Below are positions 26,448-35,747 of a stretch of 64,000 nucleotides of DNA, one piece after another (the first letter of the stretch is position 1; every line of letters begins with the position of its first letter). The position numbers and the translations under genes are program-made. The stretch is taken from contig NZ_CP043178.1 in assembly GCF_014217545.1 (NCBI RefSeq), positions 558,001-622,000 of the forward strand, read 5' to 3'. This DNA comes from Pseudarthrobacter sp. NBSH8. GTDB lineage: Bacteria; Actinomycetota; Actinomycetes; Actinomycetales; Micrococcaceae. The notes below the pieces were generated by a model. It searched no databases and was not told the DNA's origin. It was given only the letters and a program-made list of their open reading frames with translations.

Positions 26448-27608
26448 TTAGTCGTCGTCCAGGGGGAAGGCGACGGCTTCGCCCACCACCCGCAGGCAGA
26501 GTTCCATACCGGGCCGGGCGATGGAGGCGTTCCAGTGCCGGATGGTGATGACTTCGCCGCCGCCGGGGTAGCGGTGGTCGGTGCGGCCGGCCAGTTCCGG
26601 CGGCACAGAGAGTTTGAGGCGCACGGTGGTTTCCGGGCCGAAGTAGTCGGTGTCCACCACCACGCCGCGGATGGGGCCATCCTCAGCAATGCGGATCTGC
26701 TCCGGACGCAGCATCAGCTGCACCCGGCCCTGGGCGGGCGGGCGGCGCACGGGAATTCCGCCCAGTGAGCACGTGGCCAGCGAGCCTTCCATCCAGGCGT
26801 CCAGGATGACGGCGTCGCCCAGGAACTCTGCGGTGGCGCGGTCTGCGGGGCGGGTATAGACCACAAACGGGTTGCCGATCTGGGCCAGCTTGCCGCCGCG
26901 CATCACCGCCACCTGGTCCGCGAAGGACAGGGCCTCGGACTGGTCGTGCGTGACCAGGATGGTTGTCACGCCGGCTTTGTTGAGAACCTTGGCCACGGCC
27001 CGCCGGGTGGCCACGCGCAGGCCGGCATCGAGGGCTGAAAAAGGCTCGTCGAGCAGCATCAGTTCGGGTTCGCGGGCCAGCGCACGGGCCAGGGCCACCC
27101 GCTGCTGTTGCCCGCCGGACAGCTGGTGTGGCCTCCGCTTGGCCATGGAGGCGTCCAGCGAGACCATGTCCAACAGCTCGCTGATCCGGCCTTCCGCAGC
27201 ACGGCGGCCACCCGCCAGCTTGGCGGTGTCCAGGCCGAACGCGATGTTCTGGCCCACCGTCAGGTGCGGGAAGAGCGCCCCGTCCTGGGCCACGTACCCC
27301 ACCTGGCGCTTGTGCGCAGGCAACCATACGCCGTCGCCCGCCACCTTGGTGCCGTTGAGCGAGATGCTGCCGGTGGCGGGGTGTTCAAAGCCGGCGATCA
27401 GCCGCAGCAGAGTGGTCTTGCCCGAGCCGGATGGCCCCACGATGGCGGTGGTGCCACCCTTGGCCACGGACAGGTTGACGCCCTTGAGGACGGCCTGGGA
27501 GGCAAAGTTCTTGGTGACGTCGGCGATCTGCAGGTGGCTGTTGGTGGAGGGTGCCACAGACGGCGCGATCCGCGGTCCCGGAAGCCTGGAGGGGGATTGT
27601 TCGGTCAC
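26448..27608 (-). CDS. fbpC: Ferric-iron ABC transporter ATP-binding protein
   Basis: This ATPase energises the FbpABC ferric importer. It has Walker A GPSGSGKTTLLRLIAGF, the Q-loop in VGYVAQDGALFPHLTV, the ABC signature QLSGGQQQRVALARALA, Walker B ELMLLDEPFSALD and the switch His in LVTHDQSEALS. A C-terminal TOBE-like regulatory domain (about 290-386, VQLMLRPEQIRIAEDGPIRG) completes the 386 residues. The GTG start at 27608 overlaps the permease stop (GTGA), so the two are coupled. A much longer frame extending to 29024 is a shadow across the permease gene. Confidence 0.92.
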   Translation of the reverse strand: MTEQSPSRLPGPRIAPSVAPSTNSHLQIADVTKNFASQAVLKGVNLSVAKGGTTAIVGPSGSGKTTLLRLIAGFEHPATGSISLNGTKVAGDGVWLPAHKRQVGYVAQDGALFPHLTVGQNIAFGLDTAKLAGGRRAAEGRISELLDMVSLDASMAKRRPHQLSGGQQQRVALARALAREPELMLLDEPFSALDAGLRVATRRAVAKVLNKAGVTTILVTHDQSEALSFADQVAVMRGGKLAQIGNPFVVYTRPADRATAEFLGDAVILDAWMEGSLATCSLGGIPVRRPPAQGRVQLMLRPEQIRIAEDGPIRGVVVDTDYFGPETTVRLKLSVPPELAGRTDHRYPGGGEVITIRHWNASIARPGMELCLRVVGEAVAFPLDDD

Positions 27609-29197
27609 TGTCCGGCTACTTTCTTGGACTGCTGGAAGAGAAGATAGGTCATTGGCGCCGAGAGCAGGATCATCAGGAGGGCGTACGGGGCGGCGCCCGC
27701 GTAGTCGATTTCGCTGCTCTTGCTCCAGAACTCGGTGGCGAGCGTCCGGGTCCCGTTCGGGGAGAGCAGGAGTGTGGCGGTCAGCTCGTTGGCGATGGCC
27801 AGGAACACCAGGGCAGCGCCGCCCGCGGCCGCCGGCGCGGTCAGCCGCAGCGTGACCCGGATGAAAGCCAGCAGCGGCGGTTTGCCCAGGGCTTGGGCGG
27901 CTTCGTCGAGTTCCTTGGGGGCCTGGGACAGGCCGGCGCGGAGATTGACCAGCGCCCGGGGCAGGAACAGCAGGACGTACGCGGCCACCAGCACTCCGGC
28001 CGTCTGGTAGACGCCGGGGACCAGCCGGATACTGACGGTAACGAACGCGAGGCCCACCACAATCCCGGGCAGGGAACTGGTGACGTAGTTTGAGAGCTCC
28101 AACGACTTGCTGAACCAGCTGGGGTGCCGGACCGCAAGGAAGGCCATGGGGAACGCGACGACGGTGGTTACCACCGCGCCGGCCAGGCCGTAGCCGAGTG
28201 TGGTCAGGAGGGCCGGAGCGAACTCGTCGGCAGCCCAGACCGCGGAACCGCCCGCGGTGATCCAGCGCAGGACAAAAAACACCGGCAGCCCGAAGGCCAG
28301 TCCCGTCAAAGCAAGCAGGGACAGCTGCGCCGGAACCTGGTAGGCGTGCAGCGGCAGGCGCAGGGCCCTGGCCTGGGCGCCGGATCCTACACGGGCATAG
28401 CGGGCCGTGCCCCGGCCGCGGACCTCCACCACCAGCAGGATCAGGCAGAAAAACACCAGGACGCTGGCGAGCATATTGCCGGCGGTCCCGTTGAACGTGG
28501 ACTGGTACTGGACCATGATCGCGGTGGTGAACGTGTCGAAACGGATCATCGCGAACGCACCGTATTCGGCGAGCAGGTGAAGGCCCACCAGCAGGGCGCC
28601 GCCGGTCATGGCGATGCGGAGTTGCGGCAGGACCACCCGGAAAAAGACCCGCCAGTTGCCGAGCCCCAGCGCGGCGGCGGACTGTTCGATGGCCGGGTCC
28701 AGCCGGCCGAGTGTTGCGGCCGCCGGGATGTACACCAGCGGGAAATAGGAGAGCGTGGCGATCAGGACACCGGAGCCCAGTCCGGCCAGGGACGGGATCG
28801 CCGATACCCAGGCGTAGCTGTTTACAAACGCCGGGATGGCGAGCGGTGCTGCCAGCAGCACCGCCCAGATTTTGTGGCCGCGGAGTTTGGTCCGCTCCAC
28901 CAGCCAGGCACCGCCAACGCCGAGGACGATGCTGAGCGGAATGGTGATCACCATTAGCAGGACCGTGTTGAGCAGGAGCTCGCCCACTTTCGGCCGGAAG
29001 ATCAGTTCGACGGCGGTGTCCCACCCGGTTGCCGCCGTCATGTACACGACGTACCCCAGCGGTACCAGGGAAAACAGGGCGATCAGCACTGCCAGGATGG
29101 ACACCGCGGAAACGCCGAGAGGCGGGCGGGGGCTAGTGCCCCGGCCCGCCGTCGTCGTGCTTCCCGCTGAGGGGGGAGCCGATAGATCAGTGGTCAC
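27605..29197 (-). CDS. fbpB: Ferric-iron ABC transporter permease
   Basis: This single 530-residue permease carries two fused BPD-type transmembrane domains (about 12 helices in total), as in FbpB/SfuB. Each half has an EAA-like loop: EQSAAALGLGNWRVFFRVVLPQLR in the first, LDEAAQALGKPPLLAFIRVTLRLTAPA in the second. It moves Fe3+ delivered by the periplasmic binding protein across the membrane. It is in an operon with fbpA (5-nt gap) and fbpC (overlap). An IdeR-type box in front of fbpA predicts repression by iron for all three. Confidence 0.92.
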   Translation of the reverse strand: MTTDLSAPPSAGSTTTAGRGTSPRPPLGVSAVSILAVLIALFSLVPLGYVVYMTAATGWDTAVELIFRPKVGELLLNTVLLMVITIPLSIVLGVGGAWLVERTKLRGHKIWAVLLAAPLAIPAFVNSYAWVSAIPSLAGLGSGVLIATLSYFPLVYIPAAATLGRLDPAIEQSAAALGLGNWRVFFRVVLPQLRIAMTGGALLVGLHLLAEYGAFAMIRFDTFTTAIMVQYQSTFNGTAGNMLASVLVFFCLILLVVEVRGRGTARYARVGSGAQARALRLPLHAYQVPAQLSLLALTGLAFGLPVFFVLRWITAGGSAVWAADEFAPALLTTLGYGLAGAVVTTVVAFPMAFLAVRHPSWFSKSLELSNYVTSSLPGIVVGLAFVTVSIRLVPGVYQTAGVLVAAYVLLFLPRALVNLRAGLSQAPKELDEAAQALGKPPLLAFIRVTLRLTAPAAAGGAALVFLAIANELTATLLLSPNGTRTLATEFWSKSSEIDYAGAAPYALLMILLSAPMTYLLFQQSKKVAGQ

Positions 29198-29202
29198 TGA
29201 AA

Positions 29203-30258
29203 TTACAGGAGTCCTGCCTTGGTCATCAGCTCGGTGACCTTCGTGGAGTTCAGCTTGGCCGGGTCCACGGTGGGCGCCTGGAGTTCCTTGACCGGAACCA
29301 GCTTGTCGTTGGCGGGTACCTCGGAAGCGATGGCGTACTCGAACGAGGTGCCGTTCTTGAGGACCTCCTGGCCCTTCTTGCCGGTGATGAACTTCAGGAA
29401 GGCCTGGGCAGCCGCGGCGTTCTTGGATGACGTCAGCACGCCGCCGCCGGAGACGGACACAAACGCGCCCGGATCCTGGTTCTTGAAGTAGTACGGGGTG
29501 ACGTTCTTGGAGTTCTCGCCGGTCTTGGCCTGGTCGCCGTAGTAGTAGTAGTGGTAGATCAACGCGGCGTCTACTTCACCGGCGTTGACTGCCTTCATGG
29601 CTGCACTGTTGCCCTTGTAGGCTGTGAAGTTCTCCTTCATGCCCTTGAGCCATTCCTCGGTAGCTGCCTCGCCCTTGAGTTCCATCAGCGCAGCCACGAT
29701 CGCCTGGAAGTCGGCGCCGGACGGTGAAGCGGCCCACTTGCCTTTCCACTCCGGGTTGGCCAGGTCCAGCATGGACTTGGGCAGGTCGCCTTCGCTGAGC
29801 TTGGTTTTGTCGTACACCAGGACGGTGGAGCGGGCGGCGATGCCCGTCCACTTGTTGGTGCTGGGGCGGAACTCGGCCGGAACCTGGTCCACGGTGGCCT
29901 TGTCGACGTCAGCAAAGAGGCCGGCGTTTTCAACCTGCGCCATGGCGGGGGAGTTTTCGGTGAGGAAGATGTCAGCCGGGGACGCGGCGCCTTCCTGGAC
30001 GATCTGGTTGGAGAGCTCAGTGTCCGAGCCCTGGCGCATGGTCACCTTGACGCCGGTCTCCGCGGTGAAGGCGTCGATCCATTCCTTGGTCAGGCTCTCG
30101 TGCTGCGCGTTGTAGACCGTGATTTCGCCGGCGGCTTTGCCGTCTGCGGCGGAGGAGCCGGTTGCTGCCGGTGTGGTGCTGCCACCACAGGCGGTCAGTC
30201 CGAGTGCTGCGGTGGCGGCAAGTGCGATGCCGGCCAGGGCGCTGTTGCGGATCTTCAT
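29203..30258 (-). CDS. fbpA: Ferric-iron-binding lipoprotein
   Basis: This extracytoplasmic iron-binding protein has 351 residues. The N-terminus KIRNSALAGIALAATAALGLTAC is a lipoprotein signal ending in a lipobox cysteine. The mature part opens GEITVYNAQHESLTKEWIDAF, as in FbpA/SfuA/IdiA proteins. The tyrosine-rich segment IYHYYYYGDQ around residue 230 supplies the usual pair of Fe3+-ligating tyrosines. It is the first gene of fbpABC. The upstream 170 nt contain an IdeR/DtxR-type box. Confidence 0.93.
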   Translation of the reverse strand: MKIRNSALAGIALAATAALGLTACGGSTTPAATGSSAADGKAAGEITVYNAQHESLTKEWIDAFTAETGVKVTMRQGSDTELSNQIVQEGAASPADIFLTENSPAMAQVENAGLFADVDKATVDQVPAEFRPSTNKWTGIAARSTVLVYDKTKLSEGDLPKSMLDLANPEWKGKWAASPSGADFQAIVAALMELKGEAATEEWLKGMKENFTAYKGNSAAMKAVNAGEVDAALIYHYYYYGDQAKTGENSKNVTPYYFKNQDPGAFVSVSGGGVLTSSKNAAAAQAFLKFITGKKGQEVLKNGTSFEYAIASEVPANDKLVPVKELQAPTVDPAKLNSTKVTELMTKAGLL

Positions 30259-30338
30259 TGGGGCTACTTTCTGGGGAAAAGTGTGCGGACCGACGGTCTT
30301 GGCGAGCCTGTAGTTAGGGTTGGCTCACTCGAGAAACT

Positions 30339-30357
30339 GTAGGTTAGCCAAACCTAA
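30339..30357. promoter_or_regulatory. IdeR/DtxR-type iron box upstream of fbpA
   Basis: GTAGGTTAGCCAAACCTAA matches the actinobacterial iron-regulator consensus TTAGGTTAGGCTAACCTAA at most positions, and both TTAGG-like ends face inward. A second, weaker half-site-like stretch (TTAGGGTTGGCTCAC) lies at 30314-30328. This predicts Fe2+-dependent repression of fbpABC. Confidence 0.8.
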
Positions 30358-30429
30358 GACACCAAGCGGCACGGGCCTTAAGTGATAAGGATCACACGCA
30401 TTACGCAACTGTTGCGTGCCCTAATTGGT

Positions 30430-31617
30430 TCACGTTTTCTGCTGAATGGCCGCGGCGGCTTCCAGTACCATCCAGGCCTGCAGCTGGGTGGAAAGTTCGA
30501 CGGCGGCACCTGGCGGGTAGGTGGTGTCCGCCGGGTTTGCCGCGTGGACGGAAAACACATACCTGCCGTTGCCGGCTGTTGCTGCTCCGGCTTCGGCTGG
30601 CCGGCGGCCCGCCCAGAAGGCCTCGGCGGTAGCAGTCACCAGCTCCCTGGCCGTGTTCCGCGCGGACGCCGGAAGCCGGGCGTCGACGGCGGCGAGTGCC
30701 AGATACCGGCAGAGAATCCCGGTGAAGAGTCCGCCGTCGCCGGTTCCGTCGCAGCGGAGGATACGGGGGGAACTGCCCGGCGCTGTGGTGTGCACCGTCA
30801 GGTGCTGGGCTACGCCGTCAATGACCGCCGAGGTCCGGGCGAGGTTGGCATCGCCGCCCAGCTCCAGCAGGGCTCCCAGTACGGGGCCTTGGTTGTAGGT
30901 GTAGATGGTGTTCTCCACCGTCACTTCACCGGCCGGGCTCAGCCGCGCCCCGTCGATATAGAGGCACCGGGCCTCGTCGAACAGCACGCCATTGAGCCAG
31001 TCCACAAGCCGCTGCGCCTTGGCTTGCTGGCCTGTCCGGGCGTAGTAGAGCGCCACGGGGGCGGTGGCCGGCGTGTTCTTGAAGTCGCGCTTTTTGCTCC
31101 AGAAGGTCCCGCCGCCCAGGTCATCGGTGGAGGCGGAATCGAACTGCAGGGTGAGGGTCTCCTGGATTCCGGCGTTACGACGGCGTCCAGGTTTGCGCGT
31201 CTCCTCGGCCAGGGTTTGCAGGCGGTGCGTCGCCAGCGCCAACCAGGCCATGTCGTCGTAGTAGCTGTTGACGAAGGTGAAGGCGTTGCGCAGCCGGATG
31301 CCCGTGACCAGCCTGGACGCGAGCCTGCCGGCGCTGGCGCGGCGCGGGCCGTTGAACCTTGCTGCGGGAGTGGCTCCGTTGCCCAGTTCGCGGCGCCCGG
31401 CGTCCACCAGGCAGTCCATGTAGTGGGCCTGCCACCAGTAGTGCCATGGGTGGAGGGGATTCTTCAGGTGTTTTGACGGCCACTGCACGGCGGCGAGGTG
31501 GGTTCCCGGCATGAACAGCAGCCGGCGGCCGAAGAGGGCGGTGACGGAGCGCGCTGCCACGTTGGCGCGCTCCGGCCAGTCGGCGGGCTGCCAGTCGGCG
31601 GGTTCGGCATCCGTCAT
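30430..31617 (-). CDS. Glycoside hydrolase family 76 protein
   Basis: This (alpha/alpha)6-barrel protein of the endo-alpha-1,6-mannanase family has 395 residues. The paired catalytic aspartates are in NSYYDDMAWLALA (about residues 120-124), the family hallmark. Other blocks are HPWHYWWQAHYMDCLVDAG, GGGTFWSKKRDFKNTPATAPVALYYARTG and TIYTYNQGPVLGALLELGG. No signal peptide is visible, so it may act inside the cell or on intracellular mannan or glycoconjugates. This is common among actinobacterial GH76 members. It is divergent from the SDR/acyl-CoA dehydrogenase pair. Confidence 0.9.
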   Translation of the reverse strand: MTDAEPADWQPADWPERANVAARSVTALFGRRLLFMPGTHLAAVQWPSKHLKNPLHPWHYWWQAHYMDCLVDAGRRELGNGATPAARFNGPRRASAGRLASRLVTGIRLRNAFTFVNSYYDDMAWLALATHRLQTLAEETRKPGRRRNAGIQETLTLQFDSASTDDLGGGTFWSKKRDFKNTPATAPVALYYARTGQQAKAQRLVDWLNGVLFDEARCLYIDGARLSPAGEVTVENTIYTYNQGPVLGALLELGGDANLARTSAVIDGVAQHLTVHTTAPGSSPRILRCDGTGDGGLFTGILCRYLALAAVDARLPASARNTARELVTATAEAFWAGRRPAEAGAATAGNGRYVFSVHAANPADTTYPPGAAVELSTQLQAWMVLEAAAAIQQKT

Positions 31618-31719
31618 CCGTTTAGCCTAGCGGGTGCGGCCCGCCCGAATTTCAGTTAAGATTCACTAACTATTGTTTCGCGCCGGTCACCGATGTCGGA
31701 GCCGCATCAAGGAGGATGT

Positions 31720-32544
31720 ATGGACGTCTTGGGTACTGTCGCGCTGATTACGGGTGGGGCCTCCGGGCTGGGGGCTGCCACGGCGAAGCGCCTGTTCGAC
31801 GCCGGCGCCTCGGTGGTGCTGATCGACCTGCCCTCCTCCGCCGGTGCGGCCTACGCCGCCGAGCTCAACGCGGCAGCGCTGAACGCGGTCGGCAACGGCT
31901 CCGCCGGCGGCTCAGGGGCACGGGCCGCCTTTGTCCCCGCAGACGTCACCAACGAAGCTGAGGTGCAGGCCGCCGTGGACACCGCCGTGGCACTCGGGCC
32001 TCTCCGCATGGTTGTGAACTGCGCCGGCGTCGCCACGCCGGGCAAGGTCCTGGGCCGGGACGGCGTCCTCCCGCTGGACACATTCAACCGCGTCATCCAG
32101 GTTAACCTCATCGGGACTTTCAACGTGCTGCGTCTGGCGGCCGCGGCCATGGTTTCAACGGAACCCGTGAACACTGCGCTGGGCGGCCCTGAGCGCGGCG
32201 TCATCATCAACACCGCCTCCGTGGCTGCCTTCGACGGACAGATCGGCCAGCCGGCCTACGCCGCCTCCAAGGGTGCCGTCGCCGCCATGACTCTGCCGCT
32301 GGCCCGGGAACTGGCCCGATCGCTGGTGCGCGTGGTGACCATCGCGCCGGGCATTTTCGAAACACCCATGATGGCATCGCTGTCTGACGAAGCCCAGGCT
32401 TCCCTGGGCCGGCAGGTCCCGCACCCGTCCCGTCTGGGCAAGCCCGCGGAATACGCCAGCTTGGTGGCCCACATTGTGGATAATGCGATGATCAACGGCG
32501 AGACCATCCGGCTCGACGGTGCCATCCGGATGGGACCGAAATGA
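31720..32544 (+). CDS. Short-chain dehydrogenase, 3-hydroxyacyl-CoA dehydrogenase (type II)-like
   Basis: This 274-residue classical SDR starts right at the TGxxxGxG motif ([22 protein letters not shown]). Other hallmarks are NCAGVA (NNAG equivalent) and the active-site S-x12-Y-x3-K ([23 protein letters not shown]). The similarity is to HSD10/3-hydroxyacyl-CoA dehydrogenase type II enzymes that oxidise short branched 3-hydroxyacyl-CoAs. The ATG at 31720 follows AGGAGG. Its stop overlaps the next gene's ATG (32541-32544), so it is coupled to an acyl-CoA dehydrogenase. This supports a role in acyl-CoA degradation. Confidence 0.9.
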   Translation: MDVLGTVALITGGASGLGAATAKRLFDAGASVVLIDLPSSAGAAYAAELNAAALNAVGNGSAGGSGARAAFVPADVTNEAEVQAAVDTAVALGPLRMVVNCAGVATPGKVLGRDGVLPLDTFNRVIQVNLIGTFNVLRLAAAAMVSTEPVNTALGGPERGVIINTASVAAFDGQIGQPAYAASKGAVAAMTLPLARELARSLVRVVTIAPGIFETPMMASLSDEAQASLGRQVPHPSRLGKPAEYASLVAHIVDNAMINGETIRLDGAIRMGPK

Positions 32545-33851
32545 GCCGGCCCCGCACCACCGAACCGCCGACCCCCGGGCCGGCCATTTCGAAACCCGCC
32601 GCTTCGGAACCGGCTACTTCGGAACCGGCTACTTCGGAACCGGCGATCGACGACCTGCCCACCGCCGATTTTTTCGCTTACGAGTCCTTCCTCAGCGCCA
32701 AGGAGCGGGCCAAGCTGGCCGAGCTGCGCGAGTTCCTGGCCACGGAGATCGCCCCGCACGCGTCGGACTGGTGGAACAAGGCGGAGTTCCCGGCGCACAT
32801 CCTGCCCAAGCTCGCCGCGCTGGAGCTGAGCACGCCGGCGCAGCGCGGCTACAGCAACCTCTTCGCAGGACTGGTCATCGCCGAGATGACGCGCGTCGAT
32901 ACGTCGATCGCCACCTTTTTCCTGGTCCACCACGATCTGTTTGTGGAGTCGCTGTACGGTTTTGGTTCGGCCGGCCAGAAGGCGAGGCTGCTTGCGGACG
33001 CTTCAAGCCTGCGCATCACCGGCGCGTTCGCGCTGACCGAGCCCGGCCATGGTTCCGATGTGGCCGGCGGCATGGAAACCCGTGCCCGGCGCATTTCCAG
33101 CGCAACGGGAGAGCCCGACGGCGACGGCGACTCGTGGGTGCTCAACGGCGCCAAGCGCTGGATCGGGAACGGGACGTTCTGCGACTTCATGCTGGTGTGG
33201 GCCAGAGACGAGGCTGTGGCCGCCAACGGGCAGGGTGCCGTCCGCGGGTTCATCGTGGATGCCTCCTTGCCGGGTGTGAGCCGGAGCCGGATCGAGAACA
33301 AGATTGCGCTCCGCACCGTGCAGAACGCGGACATTGTGTTTGAGGATGTCCACGTCGCCGAGTCCGACCGGTTCGCCGGCATCAGCAGTTTCGAAGACAC
33401 CAACCAGCTCCTGCGTGGCTCGCGGATCATGGTGGCGTGGCAGGCCGTGGGGCAGCAGCTGGCTGCGTTCGACGTCGCCCGGCAGTACGCCGTCGAACGC
33501 CACCAGTTCGGCCGGCCGCTGGCGAAATTCCAGCTCATCCAGCAGCAGCTGGTGACCATGCTGGGCAACGCGGTGGCGAGCATGGCCATGATGGCGCGTG
33601 TAGCCCAATTGCAGGACGACGGCGCGGCGGACATGCCGCAGGTGGCCCTCGCCAAGGCGTACACCAGCGCCCGGATGCGCGAGACCGTGGCGCTGGGCCG
33701 GTCCATCCTCGGCGGCAACGGAATCGTGACCGACTACCGGATGGCCAAAATCTTCGCCGACGCCGAGGCTATCTACACCTACGAGGGCTCGTTTGAAATC
33801 AACACGCTCATTGTGGGCCGGGCGGTCACCGGCGTCTCAGCGATCGTCTGA
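32541..33851 (+). CDS. Acyl-CoA dehydrogenase (glutaryl-CoA dehydrogenase-like)
   Basis: This FAD-dependent dehydrogenase has 436 residues. The FAD/substrate loop is [19 protein letters not shown]. The middle beta-domain block is [26 protein letters not shown]-terminal [19 protein letters not shown] and a catalytic-base region [23 protein letters not shown] resemble glutaryl-CoA dehydrogenase, where the Glu of YEG is the base. The first 35 residues are a Ser/Glu/Pro/Ala-Thr repeat (SEPAT units) encoded by a 15-bp tandem repeat, and precede the real fold. It is coupled to the upstream SDR. The precise substrate (glutaryl or branched short-chain CoA) is not decided by sequence. Confidence 0.9.
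   Translation: MSRPRTTEPPTPGPAISKPAASEPATSEPATSEPAIDDLPTADFFAYESFLSAKERAKLAELREFLATEIAPHASDWWNKAEFPAHILPKLAALELSTPAQRGYSNLFAGLVIAEMTRVDTSIATFFLVHHDLFVESLYGFGSAGQKARLLADASSLRITGAFALTEPGHGSDVAGGMETRARRISSATGEPDGDGDSWVLNGAKRWIGNGTFCDFMLVWARDEAVAANGQGAVRGFIVDASLPGVSRSRIENKIALRTVQNADIVFEDVHVAESDRFAGISSFEDTNQLLRGSRIMVAWQAVGQQLAAFDVARQYAVERHQFGRPLAKFQLIQQQLVTMLGNAVASMAMMARVAQLQDDGAADMPQVALAKAYTSARMRETVALGRSILGGNGIVTDYRMAKIFADAEAIYTYEGSFEINTLIVGRAVTGVSAIV
32602..32644. repeat. 15-bp tandem repeat in the acyl-CoA dehydrogenase 5' end
   Basis: The unit CTTCGGAACCGGCTA occurs at 32602, 32617 and, slightly shortened, 32632, with a more degenerate copy before. It encodes SEPAT repeats in the unstructured N-terminus. 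Being 15 bp, copy-number change keeps the frame. Confidence 0.75.
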
Positions 33852-33927
33852 CCGGGCGGCACCGGCGCAAATGAGCAGCTGATCCCTTCAAAACTTGGAT
33901 CTGAGCGGATTGGCTGCCAGTTCGCGC

Positions 33928-34770
33928 TCAATCAGCGAGGAGAGGCTGCTTTTCGCCGGCTTCGATCTTCGCGTCCAGGCTGTTGCCTTTCACGGGCATG
34001 GGGCAGGTGCCGTATGGGGTGAAGGCGCTGGGGTAGTTGATGGCGCGGTTGAAGTCCAGGACCACAGTGGCGTTCCCTGACGCATCAACCCGGGGTCTGG
34101 GGGTTGAGACTTTGCGCCACTCATCCGTTGATTCGCCGTTGGTGTCGTCGTGGAACGTGATGGTCAGCGCCCCCAGTTTTTCCTCCTCGGCGTGCAGCCG
34201 GTACTCGTGGTCAATGCCCGGCAGCCGGAAAACCACCTCGCCCGCCGAATAATGCACGCCTTCCACCAGGGGATTGGCGGTTCCGATCGGGATCGCCACC
34301 GGCTCGGGATACGCCTCGTAGGCTGCCTCGATCACCATGTCCGGGTTGTAGCCGAAGGTGGGAACGCCGTCGAACTCCGTCAGCACCGGCGACCCGGAAT
34401 CGTGGGTCCGGATGGCGTACCGGTCCGCGCGCATGGCGAGTTCCACCACTACCTGCTGCCCGTCCGCACCGCCGAACTGCACCCACATCAGGGATTCCTC
34501 GTTGGTGAGGGAGGCCGTAATGGTCCCGTCCACGGGCTCGCCGGTTTCCGCCAGCGTCAGACCGTCGTGCGCCGCAGCGGTGAGCGTCGCCGTCGTGCCG
34601 TCCGTTGACCAGAAGCCGGGGGAAAGGTCGACGGCGGCGGGCCGGGATTCCAGCCACTGGAAGGAGGTGAGGGTCAGCCAGCCGTGGCGGGTGGCGAGGG
34701 CTTTGTTCCGGTTGGTGCGGAAACGCTGCCAGCGTTCCAGCTGCGCGGCGGCGTTGGCGGTGGTATTCAT
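33928..34770 (-). CDS. DUF1684-family protein
   Basis: This 280-residue protein has the family start WQRFRTNRNKALATRHGWLTLTSFQWLE, FGYNPDMVIEAAYEAYP and the well-conserved C-terminal block VLDFNRAINYPSAFTPYGTCPMPVKGNSLDAKIEAGEK. The family has no established biochemical role. The ATG at 34770 follows GGAGGA; a longer frame running to 35628 is a shadow over the neighbouring gene. It is divergent from the F420-reductase-like gene (144 nt between). Confidence 0.88.
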   Translation of the reverse strand: MNTTANAAAQLERWQRFRTNRNKALATRHGWLTLTSFQWLESRPAAVDLSPGFWSTDGTTATLTAAAHDGLTLAETGEPVDGTITASLTNEESLMWVQFGGADGQQVVVELAMRADRYAIRTHDSGSPVLTEFDGVPTFGYNPDMVIEAAYEAYPEPVAIPIGTANPLVEGVHYSAGEVVFRLPGIDHEYRLHAEEEKLGALTITFHDDTNGESTDEWRKVSTPRPRVDASGNATVVLDFNRAINYPSAFTPYGTCPMPVKGNSLDAKIEAGEKQPLLAD

Positions 34771-34914
34771 GATTCCTCCAAAAGGCGTCTGCATACGGTT
34801 CATTCCACCACGGCCGCGCTGCTGCCGGGGCTCTTGTTCTGCCGCTGGCGGAGAGTAGCGTCGAAGGCGGCGGAGTATCGTTCCAGAACTCCCACGGCTG
34901 AACTTGGAGGAACC

Positions 34915-35595
34915 ATGAAAATCGCGGTCCTGGGTACGGGTTTTGCAGGCCGGACCCTGGCGGGCGCGCTGTCCGCACTGGGACACGACGTGGTGGTGGG
35001 AACCCGCGACCCGGGCAAGACTCTTGCCCGCAGCGCGCCGGACGCCATGGGCACGCCACCCTTCAGCGAGTGGCACGTAGCCAACCAGCACATAGCACTG
35101 GAAACGTTCGCGGAGGCAGCAGCCGGGGCGGAACTGATACTCAATGCAACGAACGGCGCGGGTGCGCTCAGCGCCCTCGGTGCGGCGGGCTCGGCCAACC
35201 TTTCGGGGAAAGTAGTGGTGGACGTTTCCAACCCGCTCGACTTCTCCCAGGGCATGCCGCCGGTCCTGAACCCGGTCAACACGGACAGTAACGCCGAACG
35301 GATCCAGCACGCGTTCCCGGAGGCGCGGGTGGTCAAAACCCTCAACACCATGAACGCGGGGCTGATGGTTGATCCCGGACGGCTGGGCGGAGGGGACCAC
35401 TCGGTGTTTGTCTCCGGCGACGACGCGAGCGCCAAGAGCACCGTGACGGCCCTTCTCCGGGAGCTGGGCCACCGCGATATTATTGACCTCGGAGACATCG
35501 CCACCGCCCGGGGAGCGGAGATGATGCTCCCGGTGTGGCTGCGCCTGTGGTCGGCGTTTGGTACTGCGGATTTCAATTTCAAGATCGTCCGCTGA
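34915..35595 (+). CDS. NADPH-dependent F420 reductase-like oxidoreductase
   Basis: This 226-residue Rossmann protein starts KIAVLGTGFAGRTLAGALSALGHDVVVGTRDPGK, with GTGxxG and an Arg next to the beta-2 end that suits NADP(H). The blocks VVVDVSNPLDFSQG and RVVKTLNTMNAGLM place it in the NADP-oxidoreductase, coenzyme F420-dependent family (NpdG-like). The C-terminus is reductase-like and short. Whether it truly uses F420 is not visible. The start has GGAGGAACC in front. Confidence 0.82.
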   Translation: MKIAVLGTGFAGRTLAGALSALGHDVVVGTRDPGKTLARSAPDAMGTPPFSEWHVANQHIALETFAEAAAGAELILNATNGAGALSALGAAGSANLSGKVVVDVSNPLDFSQGMPPVLNPVNTDSNAERIQHAFPEARVVKTLNTMNAGLMVDPGRLGGGDHSVFVSGDDASAKSTVTALLRELGHRDIIDLGDIATARGAEMMLPVWLRLWSAFGTADFNFKIVR

Positions 35596-35747
35596 CGTCC
35601 GGCGCGGCAGTGGCGGGGACCAGCGCAATATCTGAGACGGATTCCGCCTTCGCCATCCCGTGCGGGTAGCATCGATAGCTAGTAACGTGGCTCACAGTAT
35701 CCAGCGCAGTGTACTAGCCAAGTCCGAACCCTCGAAAGACAGTTTCC

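Noticed and set aside
26448-29024. 858-codon frame that would fuse fbpC to an upstream Arg/Pro/Gly-rich part
   Set aside because: The upstream part is an out-of-frame reading of the fbpB permease. fbpC starts at the GTG overlapping the fbpB stop.
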